A stretch of DNA of 64,000 nt from Amycolatopsis sp. 195334CR (GCF_017309385.1 NZ_JAFJMJ010000001.1:930001-994000), one strand, 5' to 3'; positions 43,827 through 52,963 are shown, numbered from the stretch's first letter. Notes: generated from the letters alone by a model not told the origin. Program-made: numbers and translations.

Positions 43827-44738
43827 ATGATCACGCTTCGCGGCCTGACGAAGCGCTACGGCGAGAAGACCGTGGTGGACCACCTCAGCCTGGACGTGGC
43901 AACCGGCCGGGTGACCGGCTTCCTCGGCCCCAATGGCGCCGGGAAGTCCACCACCATGCGGATGGTGCTCGGGCTCGACCACCCGAGCGGGGGCCACGCG
44001 CTGGTCAACGGCAAGCCGTACCGCGAGCTGCGCCACCCGCTGCGCGAGATCGGCGCCCTGCTCGACGCGAAGGCACTGCACCCCGGCCGGACGGCGCGCT
44101 GGCACCTGCTGGCGATGGCCCGCAGCAACGCCATCCCGGACCGCCGGGTCGACGAGGTGCTGGCCACCGTCGGGCTGACCGACGTGGCGGGCAAGCGCGC
44201 GGGCGCCTTCTCGCTCGGCATGGGGCAGCGGCTCGGCATCGCGGGCGCGCTGCTCGGCGACCCCGGCGTGCTGATGTTCGACGAACCGGTGAACGGCCTC
44301 GATCCCGACGGGGTGCGCTGGGTGCGGCAGCTGATGCGCTCGCTGGCCGACGAAGGCCGCACGGTCTTCGTCTCCAGCCACCTGATGAGCGAGATGCAGC
44401 TGACCGCGCACGACCTGGTGGTGATCGGCAAGGGGAAGCTCCTGGCGAACGCCCCGGTCGCGGAGTTCATCGCGGGCAACTCCCGCACCGCGGTGGTGGT
44501 GCGGGTCCCGCGGGCCACCGACCGGCAGCAGCTTTCCGCGCGCCTGCGTGCCGACGGACTGTCCATTGAGGACCTTCCGGTCGAGCTGGTGGTGCACGGC
44601 GCCACGGTGCAGCGCGTCGGTGAGGTCGCCCACGAACTCGGCGTGCTGCTGCACGGGCTGGCCGAACGCACCGCCTCGCTGGAACAGGCGTACATGGAGC
44701 TGACCGCGAGTTCGGTCGAGTACGGGGTGCACGCGTGA
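43827..44738 (+). CDS. ABC transporter ATP-binding protein (BcrA-like)
   Basis: 303 residues. Walker A GPNGAGKST, signature-like FSLGMGQRLGIAGAL (LGMGQ, as in BcrA/drug-export ATPases), Walker B VLMFDEPVNGLDPDG and switch His (VSSHLMSEM). The C-terminal extension is usual for this family. GGGAGG stands four bases before ATG 43827. It overlaps the PAP2 gene (GTGA) and is co-transcribed with the permease, giving a BcrA-C-B-like set that could handle bacitracin or other undecaprenyl-directed compounds. Confidence 0.9.
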   Translation: MITLRGLTKRYGEKTVVDHLSLDVATGRVTGFLGPNGAGKSTTMRMVLGLDHPSGGHALVNGKPYRELRHPLREIGALLDAKALHPGRTARWHLLAMARSNAIPDRRVDEVLATVGLTDVAGKRAGAFSLGMGQRLGIAGALLGDPGVLMFDEPVNGLDPDGVRWVRQLMRSLADEGRTVFVSSHLMSEMQLTAHDLVVIGKGKLLANAPVAEFIAGNSRTAVVVRVPRATDRQQLSARLRADGLSIEDLPVELVVHGATVQRVGEVAHELGVLLHGLAERTASLEQAYMELTASSVEYGVHA

Positions 44739-45283
44739 GCCAGGAGCTCTACGACCTGATCACCGGCGTCGCCGCGGACAGCCCGTGGCTGGTCCAGGCG
44801 CTGTTCGAGGTCGGCACGAACGGTGCCATCCTCGCGCTGATGGCGCTCTCGGCCCTGCTCCTCTGGCGCGCCAGGAACGACCGCCTGGTACTGGTGTCGA
44901 TCCTGCTCACCGCGGTGGCCACGGTGCTCGCCTACCTGCTCAGCGAACTGCTGAAGGTGCTCGTCACGCAGGACCGCCCGTGCCGGGGTTCGGCGGTCGC
45001 GCTGGAGCAGTGCCCGCCGGTCGGCGACTGGTCGTTCCCCAGCAACCACACGGTCATCGCCACCACCATCGCCGTCGGACTGCTGACGCTGTGGCGTCGG
45101 CACCCCGGCACCGCCGGACTCGCCCTGCTGCTCGGCGCCTTCGCCGGGTTCTCACGGGTGTTCGTCGGCGTCCACTACCCGCACGACGTGCTCGCCGGCA
45201 TCGGGCTCGGCACGGTGGCCGCACTCGCCGTGGTGCTGCCGCTCCGCGAGCGCGTCCCCAGTTATTCGAGGAGCAGCCGATGA
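44735..45283 (+). CDS. PAP2-family phosphatase (BcrC-like)
   Basis: 182-residue membrane protein. The three PAP2 catalytic motifs are present: KVLVTQDRP, FPSNH and SRVFVGVHYPHD. BcrC-type members dephosphorylate undecaprenyl pyrophosphate and give bacitracin tolerance. It sits between an ABC ATPase and permease with 4-base overlaps on both sides, supporting that role over a generic lipid phosphatase. Confidence 0.88.
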   Translation: MSQELYDLITGVAADSPWLVQALFEVGTNGAILALMALSALLLWRARNDRLVLVSILLTAVATVLAYLLSELLKVLVTQDRPCRGSAVALEQCPPVGDWSFPSNHTVIATTIAVGLLTLWRRHPGTAGLALLLGAFAGFSRVFVGVHYPHDVLAGIGLGTVAALAVVLPLRERVPSYSRSSR

Positions 45284-46032
45284 ACCCCGCCATCCACGCC
45301 GAATGGACCAAGTTCCACTCCGTACGGTCGACCTGGTGGAGCGTGGCCGCCACGGTCTCGCTGATGATCGGGTACGCCGGGCTGGCCGCGCTTTCGGTCC
45401 GGCTCGGCGGCGACGAGGAACTGTCCGCGCAGGGCGCCATCGTCGGCGGCACCTTCTACCTCGGGCAGTTCGCCGTGGTCACGCTCGCCACGCTGGTCAT
45501 CACCAGCGAGTACGCCACCGGTGCGATCCGCTCGACGCTGCAGTGGTTGCCCCGGCGCGGCGGCGTGCTGTTGGCCAAGGCGGCCGTGCTGGCGCCGGTG
45601 TCGTTCCTGCTGGGCTTGGTCTGCGCGGGCGTCGGGTTGGCGATCGCGGTGCCGCTGATCGACGGGTACGGAACCCCGACTTCACTGAGTGGCGTTCTGC
45701 AGACCACGCTGGCGACCGGTGGTTATTTCGCGCTGTTGAGCCTTTTCTGCCTCGGTGTCGGTACGGCGCTGCGCAGCACGGCAGGCACCATCACGGTGGT
45801 CACGCTGATCCTGCTGATGGTGCCGATCCTGATCGGCGGGCTCGGACTGGACGAGGTGGTGCACTTCTTCCCCGGCCTGGCGGGCACGAACGCGATGGTG
45901 TCCGGGGTGAGCCCGGTGCTCGGCATGCCCACGCCCTACCCGGCCTGGCTGGGGCTGCCGATCTGCGCGATCTGGTCGGCCGGGGCGCTCGCGCTCGGCC
46001 AGGCGTTATTCCGCAAGCGCGATGCCGCGTAG
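45280..46032 (+). CDS. ABC transporter permease (ABC-2 type, BcrB-like)
   Basis: 250 residues with six hydrophobic segments. It begins MNPAIHAEWTKFHSVRSTWW, the usual start of ABC-2 permeases, and contains TSEYATGAIRSTLQWLPRR, the conserved cytoplasmic loop. ATG 45280 overlaps the PAP2 stop. It partners the ATPase at 43827-44738. Its 3' end overlaps the convergent TetR gene by 27 bases. Confidence 0.87.
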   Translation: MNPAIHAEWTKFHSVRSTWWSVAATVSLMIGYAGLAALSVRLGGDEELSAQGAIVGGTFYLGQFAVVTLATLVITSEYATGAIRSTLQWLPRRGGVLLAKAAVLAPVSFLLGLVCAGVGLAIAVPLIDGYGTPTSLSGVLQTTLATGGYFALLSLFCLGVGTALRSTAGTITVVTLILLMVPILIGGLGLDEVVHFFPGLAGTNAMVSGVSPVLGMPTPYPAWLGLPICAIWSAGALALGQALFRKRDAA

Positions 46033-46554
46033 GACTTCCTCGCTGGACCGCTCCAGTTCGGCCAGGCTGGGCGGGTCGGCCGCGCCGGTGCCGGCGAGCG
46101 AGTCGAACATGACGCCCTCGCACCAGGCCATCATCAGGCGCGCGTGGCGTTCGGGATCGGAGGACCCGAGCGCCACCATGGTCGCCTTGAGCTGGGTCCG
46201 GTACCGCGCGCCGATCCGGTCGTAGATCTCGCGCAGCGCCGGGCGCCGGGTGGCTTCCAGCGCGAACTCGTACCGCGCGAGCGTGCGGGTGCGACCGGTG
46301 GTGATGGCGGCGTGCAGGAAGCCCGCGGTGAGCTTCGCCACCGAATCGGGAGCCTCCGGCAGGTCGCCCGTGTCCAGCTCCGCCATCCGGGTCAGCGCCA
46401 GCTCCAGCAGCGCCTCCCGGGTGCGCGCGTAGTACGAGGTGGAACCGGCGGGCACGGCGGCGGCGGTGTCGACCGCGCGATGGGTCAGCCCGCGCATGCC
46501 GTGCTCGGCCAGCACCTCGATCGCGGCGTCCCCGAGCAGTGCGACGCGTTCCAT
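46006..46554 (-). CDS. TetR-family regulator
   Basis: 182 residues. The N-terminal helix-turn-helix is ALLGDAAIEVLAEHGMRGLT then HRAVDTAAAVPAGSTSYYAR, typical of TetR. The C-terminal domain is helical. GGAGG four bases before ATG 46554. It is divergent from the FAD monooxygenase gene and probably represses it; it could also affect the overlapping permease operon. Confidence 0.88.
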   Translation of the reverse strand: MERVALLGDAAIEVLAEHGMRGLTHRAVDTAAAVPAGSTSYYARTREALLELALTRMAELDTGDLPEAPDSVAKLTAGFLHAAITTGRTRTLARYEFALEATRRPALREIYDRIGARYRTQLKATMVALGSSDPERHARLMMAWCEGVMFDSLAGTGAADPPSLAELERSSEEVLRGIALAE

Positions 46555-46611
46555 CGGACCTCCCTCTATAGGTGTAGAGTATTCGTCACTACAGACGTAG
46601 AGGAGTAGATC
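46555..46611. promoter_or_regulatory. Divergent promoter/operator, tetR-monooxygenase
   Basis: A 57-base region with repeated GTAGAG (GGTGTAGAGTATT and ACGTAGAGGAG) and a loose inverted match (GTGTAGAGT / ACTACAGAC) around 46572-46596, suitable for a TetR dimer. GTAGAGGAG also supplies the binding site for ATG 46612. Confidence 0.55.
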
Positions 46612-47742
46612 ATGCGCGGCACGGCGGTGGTGGTCGGTGGCGGGATCGGCGGGCTGGCGGCCGCGATCGGGCTGCGCAAGGCGGGCTGGCGGGTGCGCGT
46701 GCTCGAACGCGCGCCGCGCTTCACCGCGGTCGGGGCCGGGATCAGCCTGTGGCCGAACGCACTGCGGGCGCTCACCGAACTCGGCCTCGGCCCGCGGCTC
46801 GGCCCGCTGCTCACGCCGCAGGCCTCGGGCGGCCTGCTCGACCAGGACGGGCGCTGGCTGACCCGGTGGGACGCCTCGGTGTTCGAACGCACGCTGGGCC
46901 GCCCGCTGGTCGGCATCCACCGCGCCCACCTGCTTGAACTGCTGCTCGCCGCACTCCCGGAGGACTGCCTGGAGCCGGGCACCACCGTCGAATCGGCCGC
47001 CGGGCTGGACGCGGATCTGGTGGTCGGCGCGGACGGCATCCACAGCCGCCTCCGCGGTGACCTCCACCCCGGCCACCCGGCCCCGGTCTACAGCGGGACG
47101 ACCGCCTTCCGCGGTGTCACCGCCCGCACCGACGACGTCCAGCTCGGCGTCACCCTGGGGCCGGGCGTCGAGCTGGGCGTGGTCCCGCTCGCCGGCGGGG
47201 ACGTGTACTGGTACGCCGCGGTGAGCGCCCGCGAAGGGACCACTGTGGACGATCCGAAGGCGTACCTGCTCGACCGCTTCACCGGCTGGCGGTCGCAAGT
47301 ACCCGCGCTGGTCGAACGCACGGAAACCTTACTGCACCACGACATCCACTGGCTCGGTACGCCGTTGCCGTCCTACGTCGGCGGCAACGTCGCGCTGCTC
47401 GGGGACGCCGCCCACGCGATGCAGCCCTTCCTCGGCCAGGGCGGCTGTCAGTCCATTGAGGACGCTGTGGTCCTGGCCGCGGCCGCCGCGCGCCACGACG
47501 ACGTGGCATCCGTGCTCGCGCACTACGACCGCGAACGCCGTCCGCGCAGCCAGCGCATCGCCCGCAACTCGGCGAAGATGGGCAAGTTCGGGCAGCAGTT
47601 GGAGAATCCGCTCGCCGTACGGGCACGCAACACGCTGATCCGGTTGCTACCGGCGAGCCTGAGCGTGCGGGGTTCGATCAAGATGTCCGACTGGACACCG
47701 CCGCACATCGGAGTTCAGTCGCCGACGAGCCCGGCCTCGTAG
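46612..47742 (+). CDS. FAD-dependent monooxygenase
   Basis: 376 residues. The Rossmann motif VVVGGGIGGLAAAIGL, the DG fold (DLVVGADGIHSRLR) and GDAAHAMQPFLGQGG (FAD ribityl binding) identify a group A flavin hydroxylase of the PHBH/UbiH type. The substrate is unknown. Control by the divergent TetR gene suggests induction by an aromatic or xenobiotic compound. Its 3' end overlaps the convergent response regulator by 28 bases. Confidence 0.9.
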   Translation: MRGTAVVVGGGIGGLAAAIGLRKAGWRVRVLERAPRFTAVGAGISLWPNALRALTELGLGPRLGPLLTPQASGGLLDQDGRWLTRWDASVFERTLGRPLVGIHRAHLLELLLAALPEDCLEPGTTVESAAGLDADLVVGADGIHSRLRGDLHPGHPAPVYSGTTAFRGVTARTDDVQLGVTLGPGVELGVVPLAGGDVYWYAAVSAREGTTVDDPKAYLLDRFTGWRSQVPALVERTETLLHHDIHWLGTPLPSYVGGNVALLGDAAHAMQPFLGQGGCQSIEDAVVLAAAAARHDDVASVLAHYDRERRPRSQRIARNSAKMGKFGQQLENPLAVRARNTLIRLLPASLSVRGSIKMSDWTPPHIGVQSPTSPAS

Positions 47743-48368
47743 GCCACGATCGCGGCCTGCACCCGGTTCTTCGCGCCCAGCCTGCTCAGGATCGTGCTGA
47801 CGTAGGCCTTCACCGTGCCCTCCACCACGAACAACTTGCCCGCGATGTCCGCATTGGACATTCCGGCTCCGACCAGTGCCAGCACCTCCCGCTCGCGGTC
47901 GGTCAGCGCGGTGATCTGCTCGCGGGCCGCGGCGGCGCGGCTGAGGCGCTCGCCGGAGAGCTGGGCGATCACCCGGTGGGCCACCTTCGGCGAGAGGAAC
48001 GCGGCCCCGTCCGCGACCGCGCGCACCCCGGCGACCAGCTCCCGCGGATCACCCGACTTCAGCAGGAACCCACCGGCCCCGGCGGCCAGCGCGCGGCCGA
48101 TGTACTCGTCCTCGGAGAAGGTGGTCAGCATGATCACCGCGGTTTCCGGCACCAGCCGCCGGACCTCCTCGGCGGCGGACAGGCCGTCGAGGTTCGGCAT
48201 GCGGATGTCCAGCAGCGCGACGTCGGGCCGCACCGAGCGCACGCGCTCCACCGCCTCCCGGCCGTCGGCCGCCTCGGCCACCACCTCGATCTGTTCGTCC
48301 GACGCGAGGATCGCGGCCACCCCGGCCCTGATCATCGGCTCGTCGTCGGCCACCAGCACGCGGATCAA
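47715..48368 (-). CDS. Response regulator, NarL/FixJ family
   Basis: 217 residues. The receiver has D9/E10 (VADDEPM), phosphoacceptor in VALLDIRMPNLDG, T in MLTTFSEDEY and K in FLLKSG. The LuxR-type DNA-binding domain is LTDREREVLALVGAGMSNAD ... FVVEGTVKAYVSTILSRLG. It overlaps the histidine kinase by 4 bases and is its cognate regulator. A NarL pair near a BcrABC-like operon suggests cell-envelope stress sensing, by inference. Confidence 0.92.
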   Translation of the reverse strand: MIRVLVADDEPMIRAGVAAILASDEQIEVVAEAADGREAVERVRSVRPDVALLDIRMPNLDGLSAAEEVRRLVPETAVIMLTTFSEDEYIGRALAAGAGGFLLKSGDPRELVAGVRAVADGAAFLSPKVAHRVIAQLSGERLSRAAAAREQITALTDREREVLALVGAGMSNADIAGKLFVVEGTVKAYVSTILSRLGAKNRVQAAIVAYEAGLVGD

Positions 48369-49933
48369 CGCTGTTCCCCCTCATCGGCGATCAAGTCCCG
48401 GCCGACCAGCCTGCCACCGGCGAAGCAGAGCCGGTACGCGTGGTCGCTGAACTCCAGCAGACCCTCGTCGGTGCCGTAGTACTCGCAGACCGCGCCCTCG
48501 GGCACCGGCGGCTCCGGCAGCCGCGCGCGGTACTGCTTCTGCCGCGACGGCAGCACGGCGACCAGGTCGGCGCGCTGCTGCCCCAGTTCCATGCCGAAGA
48601 ACGCCGGCGCATCGAGCTTCGAGGTGACCCAGTCGTGGGTGTAGAAGACCGCGCTGATCCCGCTGAACACGGCCAGCAACGAGACCGGCACGCCGAGCCC
48701 GACCAGCAGCGTGCGGTTCGCCTTGCGCCGCCCCAGGTCCAGCGCGCGGGCTGCCTCGGAGCGTTCGGCCTCGGTCGCCGTGCTGTCGGCCGTGGGCGCG
48801 GCGTCGTGCGGCAGCCGCGCGCGCACCTCGAACCCGCGCGGGCCCGGACCGGCTTCGAGCGACCCGCCCACCAACCGGACACGCTCGCGCAGGCCGGTGA
48901 GCCCGCGACGGCCGCCAGGACGGCCCGGCAGTGGCCCGGCGGGCGGCGGATCATTGCGCACCGACACGACGGTCTCGCCGTCGGTGTACTGGACGCGGAC
49001 CTCGGCGGCGGCACCCGGCGCGTGCTTCGCGACGTTGGTCAGCGCCTCCTGCACCACGCGGTAGGCGGCGCGGTCGACCATCGGCGGCACGTCCTCGGCG
49101 GGGGCCAGTTCGGCGTCGATCCGCAGGCCGGACGCCCTCGCCCGCTCGACCAGCGCGGCGATGTCCTCGCCGACCGGTTCCATCGGCGCGGTCGCGTCCT
49201 CGCGCAGCATGCCGATGATCTCGTGCAGCCGTTCGGTGGCCACGCCCGCGCTCTGGCGCAGTTCCCCCGCCTCCGCGCGCCGTCGTTCGGACAGCTCGGG
49301 CGCCATTTCCAGGGCACCAGCCCGCAGCGCGAGCAGGCTCAGCTCGTGCCCGAGGGAGTCGTGCATGTCCGCGGCGATCCGCGCGCGCTCGCGCAACCGG
49401 GCCTCGTCGGCGACGATCCGCTGTTCGGTCTCCAGCTGCTCGGCCCGCTCCCAGCCGTTGCGGACCAGGTCCTCGCGCAGCTTGAAGTACCGGCCCATCT
49501 GCCAGGTGAAGCCGGCCGCGCACGCCATCGTGGCCACCATCGCGCCCCAGCCGGCCAGCACGTCCTCGCTGACCACCACCGCGACCGGCAACCCGGCCAG
49601 CGCGGCCCCGCCGAAGACGAGCAGCGCGGGCTTCAGCTCCCCGGCCCGGCGCCCGGCGAAGAACCCGGCCACGATCATCAGCAGGATCGGCCACAGCGGC
49701 ACCCGGCCACCGAAGTTGAACAGCACGCCGACCCCCGACACGCAGGCCACCGCCAGCGCGACCAGCGGCCACCGCCACGCCGTCGCCATCGTGACGGTGA
49801 TCGCGAGCAGCCCGCAGACCAGCTCGACCGGCACCTCCGCGGTCCGGCTCTCGTAGGTCACCAGCGCGCACAGCAGCACCCAGACGACCACGGCGAGCAG
49901 CCGCTCCCACCTGCCGCGTTTCTCGTCCCGCAC
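48365..49933 (-). CDS. Sensor histidine kinase with C-terminal membrane segment
   Basis: About 522 residues from GTG 49933 (a TTG at 49984 is longer and overlaps the next gene's stop). N-terminal membrane helices, then a HisKA_3 core (RIAADMHDSLGHELSLLALR) and ATPase N-box (VVQEALTNVAKHAPG) and LTGLRERVRLVGG. Unusually, after the kinase there is another membrane helix (TLLVGLGVPVSLLAVFSGIS) and a roughly 90-residue tail (YRARLPEPPVPEGAVCEYYG). This would place a second domain outside the cell. Confidence 0.88.
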   Translation of the reverse strand: MRDEKRGRWERLLAVVVWVLLCALVTYESRTAEVPVELVCGLLAITVTMATAWRWPLVALAVACVSGVGVLFNFGGRVPLWPILLMIVAGFFAGRRAGELKPALLVFGGAALAGLPVAVVVSEDVLAGWGAMVATMACAAGFTWQMGRYFKLREDLVRNGWERAEQLETEQRIVADEARLRERARIAADMHDSLGHELSLLALRAGALEMAPELSERRRAEAGELRQSAGVATERLHEIIGMLREDATAPMEPVGEDIAALVERARASGLRIDAELAPAEDVPPMVDRAAYRVVQEALTNVAKHAPGAAAEVRVQYTDGETVVSVRNDPPPAGPLPGRPGGRRGLTGLRERVRLVGGSLEAGPGPRGFEVRARLPHDAAPTADSTATEAERSEAARALDLGRRKANRTLLVGLGVPVSLLAVFSGISAVFYTHDWVTSKLDAPAFFGMELGQQRADLVAVLPSRQKQYRARLPEPPVPEGAVCEYYGTDEGLLEFSDHAYRLCFAGGRLVGRDLIADEGEQR

Positions 49934-49980
49934 GCCGCGAACGCTACTGGCCGCCGCGCGGCCCGCAACACTGCCGAAAG

Positions 49981-51225
49981 TCAACCGATCCGGCGTTCGA
50001 GCACCGCGACCGCGTCGGCCGCACCGCCCTCGGCCTTGATCAGTTCACCCAGTTCGGCGGCCCGCCTCGCGTACGCGGGTTCGCCGGTCACCGCGCGCAG
50101 GGCCGCCGCGAGCGGGGCCTGCGCCAGCTCGCCGTACGGGATGGGCGCCGGCCCGACGCCGAGACCGTGCAGGCGGGCGGCCCACATCGGCTGCTCGACG
50201 TCCATCGGGATCCCGACCTGCGGGCGTCCGGCCGCGGCCGCCGCCGAGCTGGTGCCCGCCCCGCTGTGGCTGACCACCGCGGCGACGCGCGGGAACAGCC
50301 AGTCGTAGGGCACCTGGTCGACCACCAGCACGTCGTCCGACACCTCGTCGACCCGCAGCCCGCCCCAGCCGGCGACCAGCACCGCGCGCACCCCGGCCTC
50401 GCGGACGGCGGCGAGCACCGTGCGCGCGGTCTTCGCCGGATCGGCACCGACCAGGCTGCCGAAGGTGACGCACACCGGCGGCTCACCCGCGTCGAGGAAC
50501 GCGGTCAGCTCGGCGGGCGGGGTCCACCCGGGATCGGCCGGGAGGAACCAGTAACCGGTGGTGTGCACCGACTCGGGCCAGTCGGCGGGCGGCGGCACGA
50601 CATGCCTGCTGAACGCGTTCAGCACGGTGACGTGCTCGCCGCGCGGGTCGCGGAGGAAGTCGTGGCGGCCACGGCGTTTCGGTAGCTCGAGCGAGCCACG
50701 CCAGTCGTCGATGGTGCCGCGCAAGGCGAGTCCGGCGAGGCCGTCGAGGCGGTAGGTCAGGCGGTTGAGCGCCTTCGGCAGGCGGACGGGCGCGGTCGCG
50801 CACGGGAACTCGCCGGTCGGCACGTTGGTCGGGAACAACGACGCCAGCACCGACGGCACAGCCAGCTTTTCGGCGACGTGGTGCCCGGCGGTGATCGGGT
50901 GGTGCACCACCACGTCCGCGCCGTCGGCCGCCGCCGACCAGCTGTCGTCCAGTGCTTCCCGGGCCGCCGCCTTGACCGCCTGCAGGGACTTGGCGACCGC
51001 GCCCGCGCCCTTGCCGCTGTCCCTGGCCCGGCGGACCTCGTCGGTGTCGACGACCTCGATCAGCGCGTCGGTGATCGGGTGGTAGTCGAGGTCACCGGCC
51101 AGTTTCGCCGAGCGCGCGGGCCCGGCGAGCCGGACGCCGTGCCCGGCCGCGCGCAGGGCCCCGGCCAGCGCGAGGAACGGCTGCACATCCCCCTGGGACC
51201 CGTAGGTCAGCAGCAGCGCGTCCAT
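49981..51225 (-). CDS. GT1-family glycosyltransferase (MGT type)
   Basis: 414 residues with GT-B architecture. N-terminal LLTYGSQGDVQPFLALAGAL is characteristic of UGT/MGT glycosyltransferases. C-terminal PPVCVTFGSLVG and VAAVVSHSGAGTSSAAAAAG hold the donor-binding region, followed by GIPMDVEQPMWAARL. Related enzymes glycosylate natural products, macrolides or sterols. No biosynthetic genes flank it, so a detoxifying or lipid-glycosylating role is as likely. Confidence 0.9.
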   Translation of the reverse strand: MDALLLTYGSQGDVQPFLALAGALRAAGHGVRLAGPARSAKLAGDLDYHPITDALIEVVDTDEVRRARDSGKGAGAVAKSLQAVKAAAREALDDSWSAAADGADVVVHHPITAGHHVAEKLAVPSVLASLFPTNVPTGEFPCATAPVRLPKALNRLTYRLDGLAGLALRGTIDDWRGSLELPKRRGRHDFLRDPRGEHVTVLNAFSRHVVPPPADWPESVHTTGYWFLPADPGWTPPAELTAFLDAGEPPVCVTFGSLVGADPAKTARTVLAAVREAGVRAVLVAGWGGLRVDEVSDDVLVVDQVPYDWLFPRVAAVVSHSGAGTSSAAAAAGRPQVGIPMDVEQPMWAARLHGLGVGPAPIPYGELAQAPLAAALRAVTGEPAYARRAAELGELIKAEGGAADAVAVLERRIG

Positions 51226-51226
51226 C

Positions 51227-51940
51227 TCACGCGGTGGTCACGCCGACGAAGTCGCGCACCTGCGGCCAGGAGAGCTGGTAGGCGCGCACGTTGACCTCGT
51301 TGCCGTGGCGGGTGCGGTTGCTGAACCCGTGTTCGGCGCCCGGGTAGTGGTGGATGATGCTCGCTCCGCTCTCGCGCCCCTGGAGCGCGGACTGCAGTTG
51401 GGTGAAGCGCTCGGGCGGGACGAGGGAGTCGGCGCCCGGGTACAGCATCATCACCGGTGCCTTGATCCGCGCGCAATGGGCGATCGCGTCCACGGTGTGG
51501 TTCGGCGGGGTCTCGCCGGGCACGGTCGGGTGGTAGGCGACCGCGTTGACCAGGCGTTCGTCGCGCCCGGCCAGGATCAGCGCGAACCGGCCGCCGAGGC
51601 ACCAGCCGATCACCCCGGCCTTCGCGCAGCCGAGTTCGCCGAGCAGGTGGTCGAGCAGTCGCGTCTGCTCGGCGAGCGCGGTCTCGTCGTCGAGTTCGGC
51701 GAGCAGTTCCTGGAGGCGTTCGATCGGGGTGTCGTCGCTGCTGGGGCCGTGCCAGACGTCCCAGGTCAGCGCGGTGACACCGCGTTCGGCGAGTTGGTGG
51801 GCGTATTCGCGGACCTGCTCCCCGATGCCGGTGATCATCGGGAGGAGCAGCATGCCGCTCTCGCTGCCGCCCGCCGGGCGGGCGAGGTAGGCGGACAGGG
51901 GGCCGACGGTGATGGTCGAAGTCTCGATCTCCGGTGCCAT
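51227..51940 (-). CDS. Dienelactone hydrolase-family alpha/beta hydrolase
   Basis: 237 residues. The nucleophile elbow GWCLGGRF carries Cys (G-x-C-x-G), as in dienelactone hydrolase, with Asp in YPGADSLVP and His in PGAEHGFS completing a triad. ATG 51940 has no obvious binding site and may be leaderless. It is adjacent to the glycosyltransferase on the same strand (1-base gap). Substrate unknown. Confidence 0.88.
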   Translation of the reverse strand: MAPEIETSTITVGPLSAYLARPAGGSESGMLLLPMITGIGEQVREYAHQLAERGVTALTWDVWHGPSSDDTPIERLQELLAELDDETALAEQTRLLDHLLGELGCAKAGVIGWCLGGRFALILAGRDERLVNAVAYHPTVPGETPPNHTVDAIAHCARIKAPVMMLYPGADSLVPPERFTQLQSALQGRESGASIIHHYPGAEHGFSNRTRHGNEVNVRAYQLSWPQVRDFVGVTTA

Positions 51941-51983
51941 GAGTTCGACGGTAAACCCGGTCGCGATCCGGCATGATGCGGGG

Positions 51984-52196
51984 ATGGCAACGAAGCGCAG
52001 CCTCGCCGAGCACCTGGGCGGCTCCCTCCCCGCGGGCATCGACTCCCTGTCCGAGGCCGAGCAGGCCGAACTAGCCGATGCCTTCGGCGAGGCACGCCGG
52101 CGTCAGTCGGCGGCGCTGGCCAGAGCGGCCGAGGAGGGGCTGAAGTACGTGCCCGCCCTGCTGCGCGGCGCGGTGCGGCGGGTGGTGGGCCTGTGA
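51984..52196 (+). CDS. Small helical hypothetical protein
   Basis: 70 residues from ATG 51984, rich in Ala/Glu/Arg (SLSEAEQAELADAFGEARRR, AALARAAEEGLKYVPALLRG), predicted all-helical and soluble. It overlaps the next gene (GTGA at 52193), so the two are co-translated and probably form a functional pair. No family recognised. Confidence 0.65.
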   Translation: MATKRSLAEHLGGSLPAGIDSLSEAEQAELADAFGEARRRQSAALARAAEEGLKYVPALLRGAVRRVVGL

Positions 52197-52963
52197 CCAC
52201 CTTGGACAGCCGGGCGGAAGTGCTGAAACTGGCCCGCTTGCTGGACGCCAACGACGAGCGCCTGTCCTTTTTGGCCAGGCTGGACGCCAGGGAACTCCGG
52301 CGCCTGCGCGAGCGGATGACCGACGTGCTGTTCGACGCCAACCTGCCGATGCTCCGCCGGATGGCGGCGGCGAGCAAACTGCTGCCGAGCGCCGTGACCG
52401 CGAAGATCGCCGAACGCGTCTACGGCCCGATGTTGTGCGCGCGGATCGCCGGCGTGATGGAGGCGGAACGCGCCGTCGACGTGGCGAAACGGCTGAGCAC
52501 GGCCTTCCTGGCCGACGTGGCGGTGGAACTGGACCCGCGCCGCGTCAGCGAGATCATCGCGCGGATGCCCAGGCAGCGGATCCTGGAGATCGCCTCGGAA
52601 CTGGTGGACCGCGAGGACTGGATCACCATCGGCCGGTTCGTCGGCCACCTCCCGGACGAGACGGTCGAAGCGGCCTTGGTGGTGCTGCACGATGCCGCCC
52701 TGCTGCACACCGCCTTTGTCCTGGACGACAAGGCCCGCGTGGGTCAGGTGGTCGAACTACTGCCGGAAACGCGCTTCGACGGCCTGGCCGCCGCGGCCGC
52801 CAAACTGGACCTGTGGGTGCCGACCTTCGACCTCCTGACCCACATCGGCAACGGTGACCGGGAGTTACTGGCGGGTGCCCTGCGCCGCCTGGACAAGGCC
52901 TCCGTCGCCCGAGCCCGCGAAAAGGCGGCAGAAATGGGCGTCCTGCACTACCTGGAGGCTTGA
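52193..52963 (+). CDS. Hypothetical helical-repeat protein
   Basis: 256 residues, all-helical, with repeated 'L-x3-L-P-x-E' style units (RVSEIIARMPRQRILEIASE, RFVGHLPDETVEAALVVLHD, GQVVELLPETRFDGLAAAAA). This recalls the superhelical N domain of MgtE or FliG-like modules, but no membrane or catalytic part is present. Coupled to the 70-residue gene. It converges with and overlaps hutI by 16 bases. Confidence 0.65.
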   Translation: MTTLDSRAEVLKLARLLDANDERLSFLARLDARELRRLRERMTDVLFDANLPMLRRMAAASKLLPSAVTAKIAERVYGPMLCARIAGVMEAERAVDVAKRLSTAFLADVAVELDPRRVSEIIARMPRQRILEIASELVDREDWITIGRFVGHLPDETVEAALVVLHDAALLHTAFVLDDKARVGQVVELLPETRFDGLAAAAAKLDLWVPTFDLLTHIGNGDRELLAGALRRLDKASVARAREKAAEMGVLHYLEA

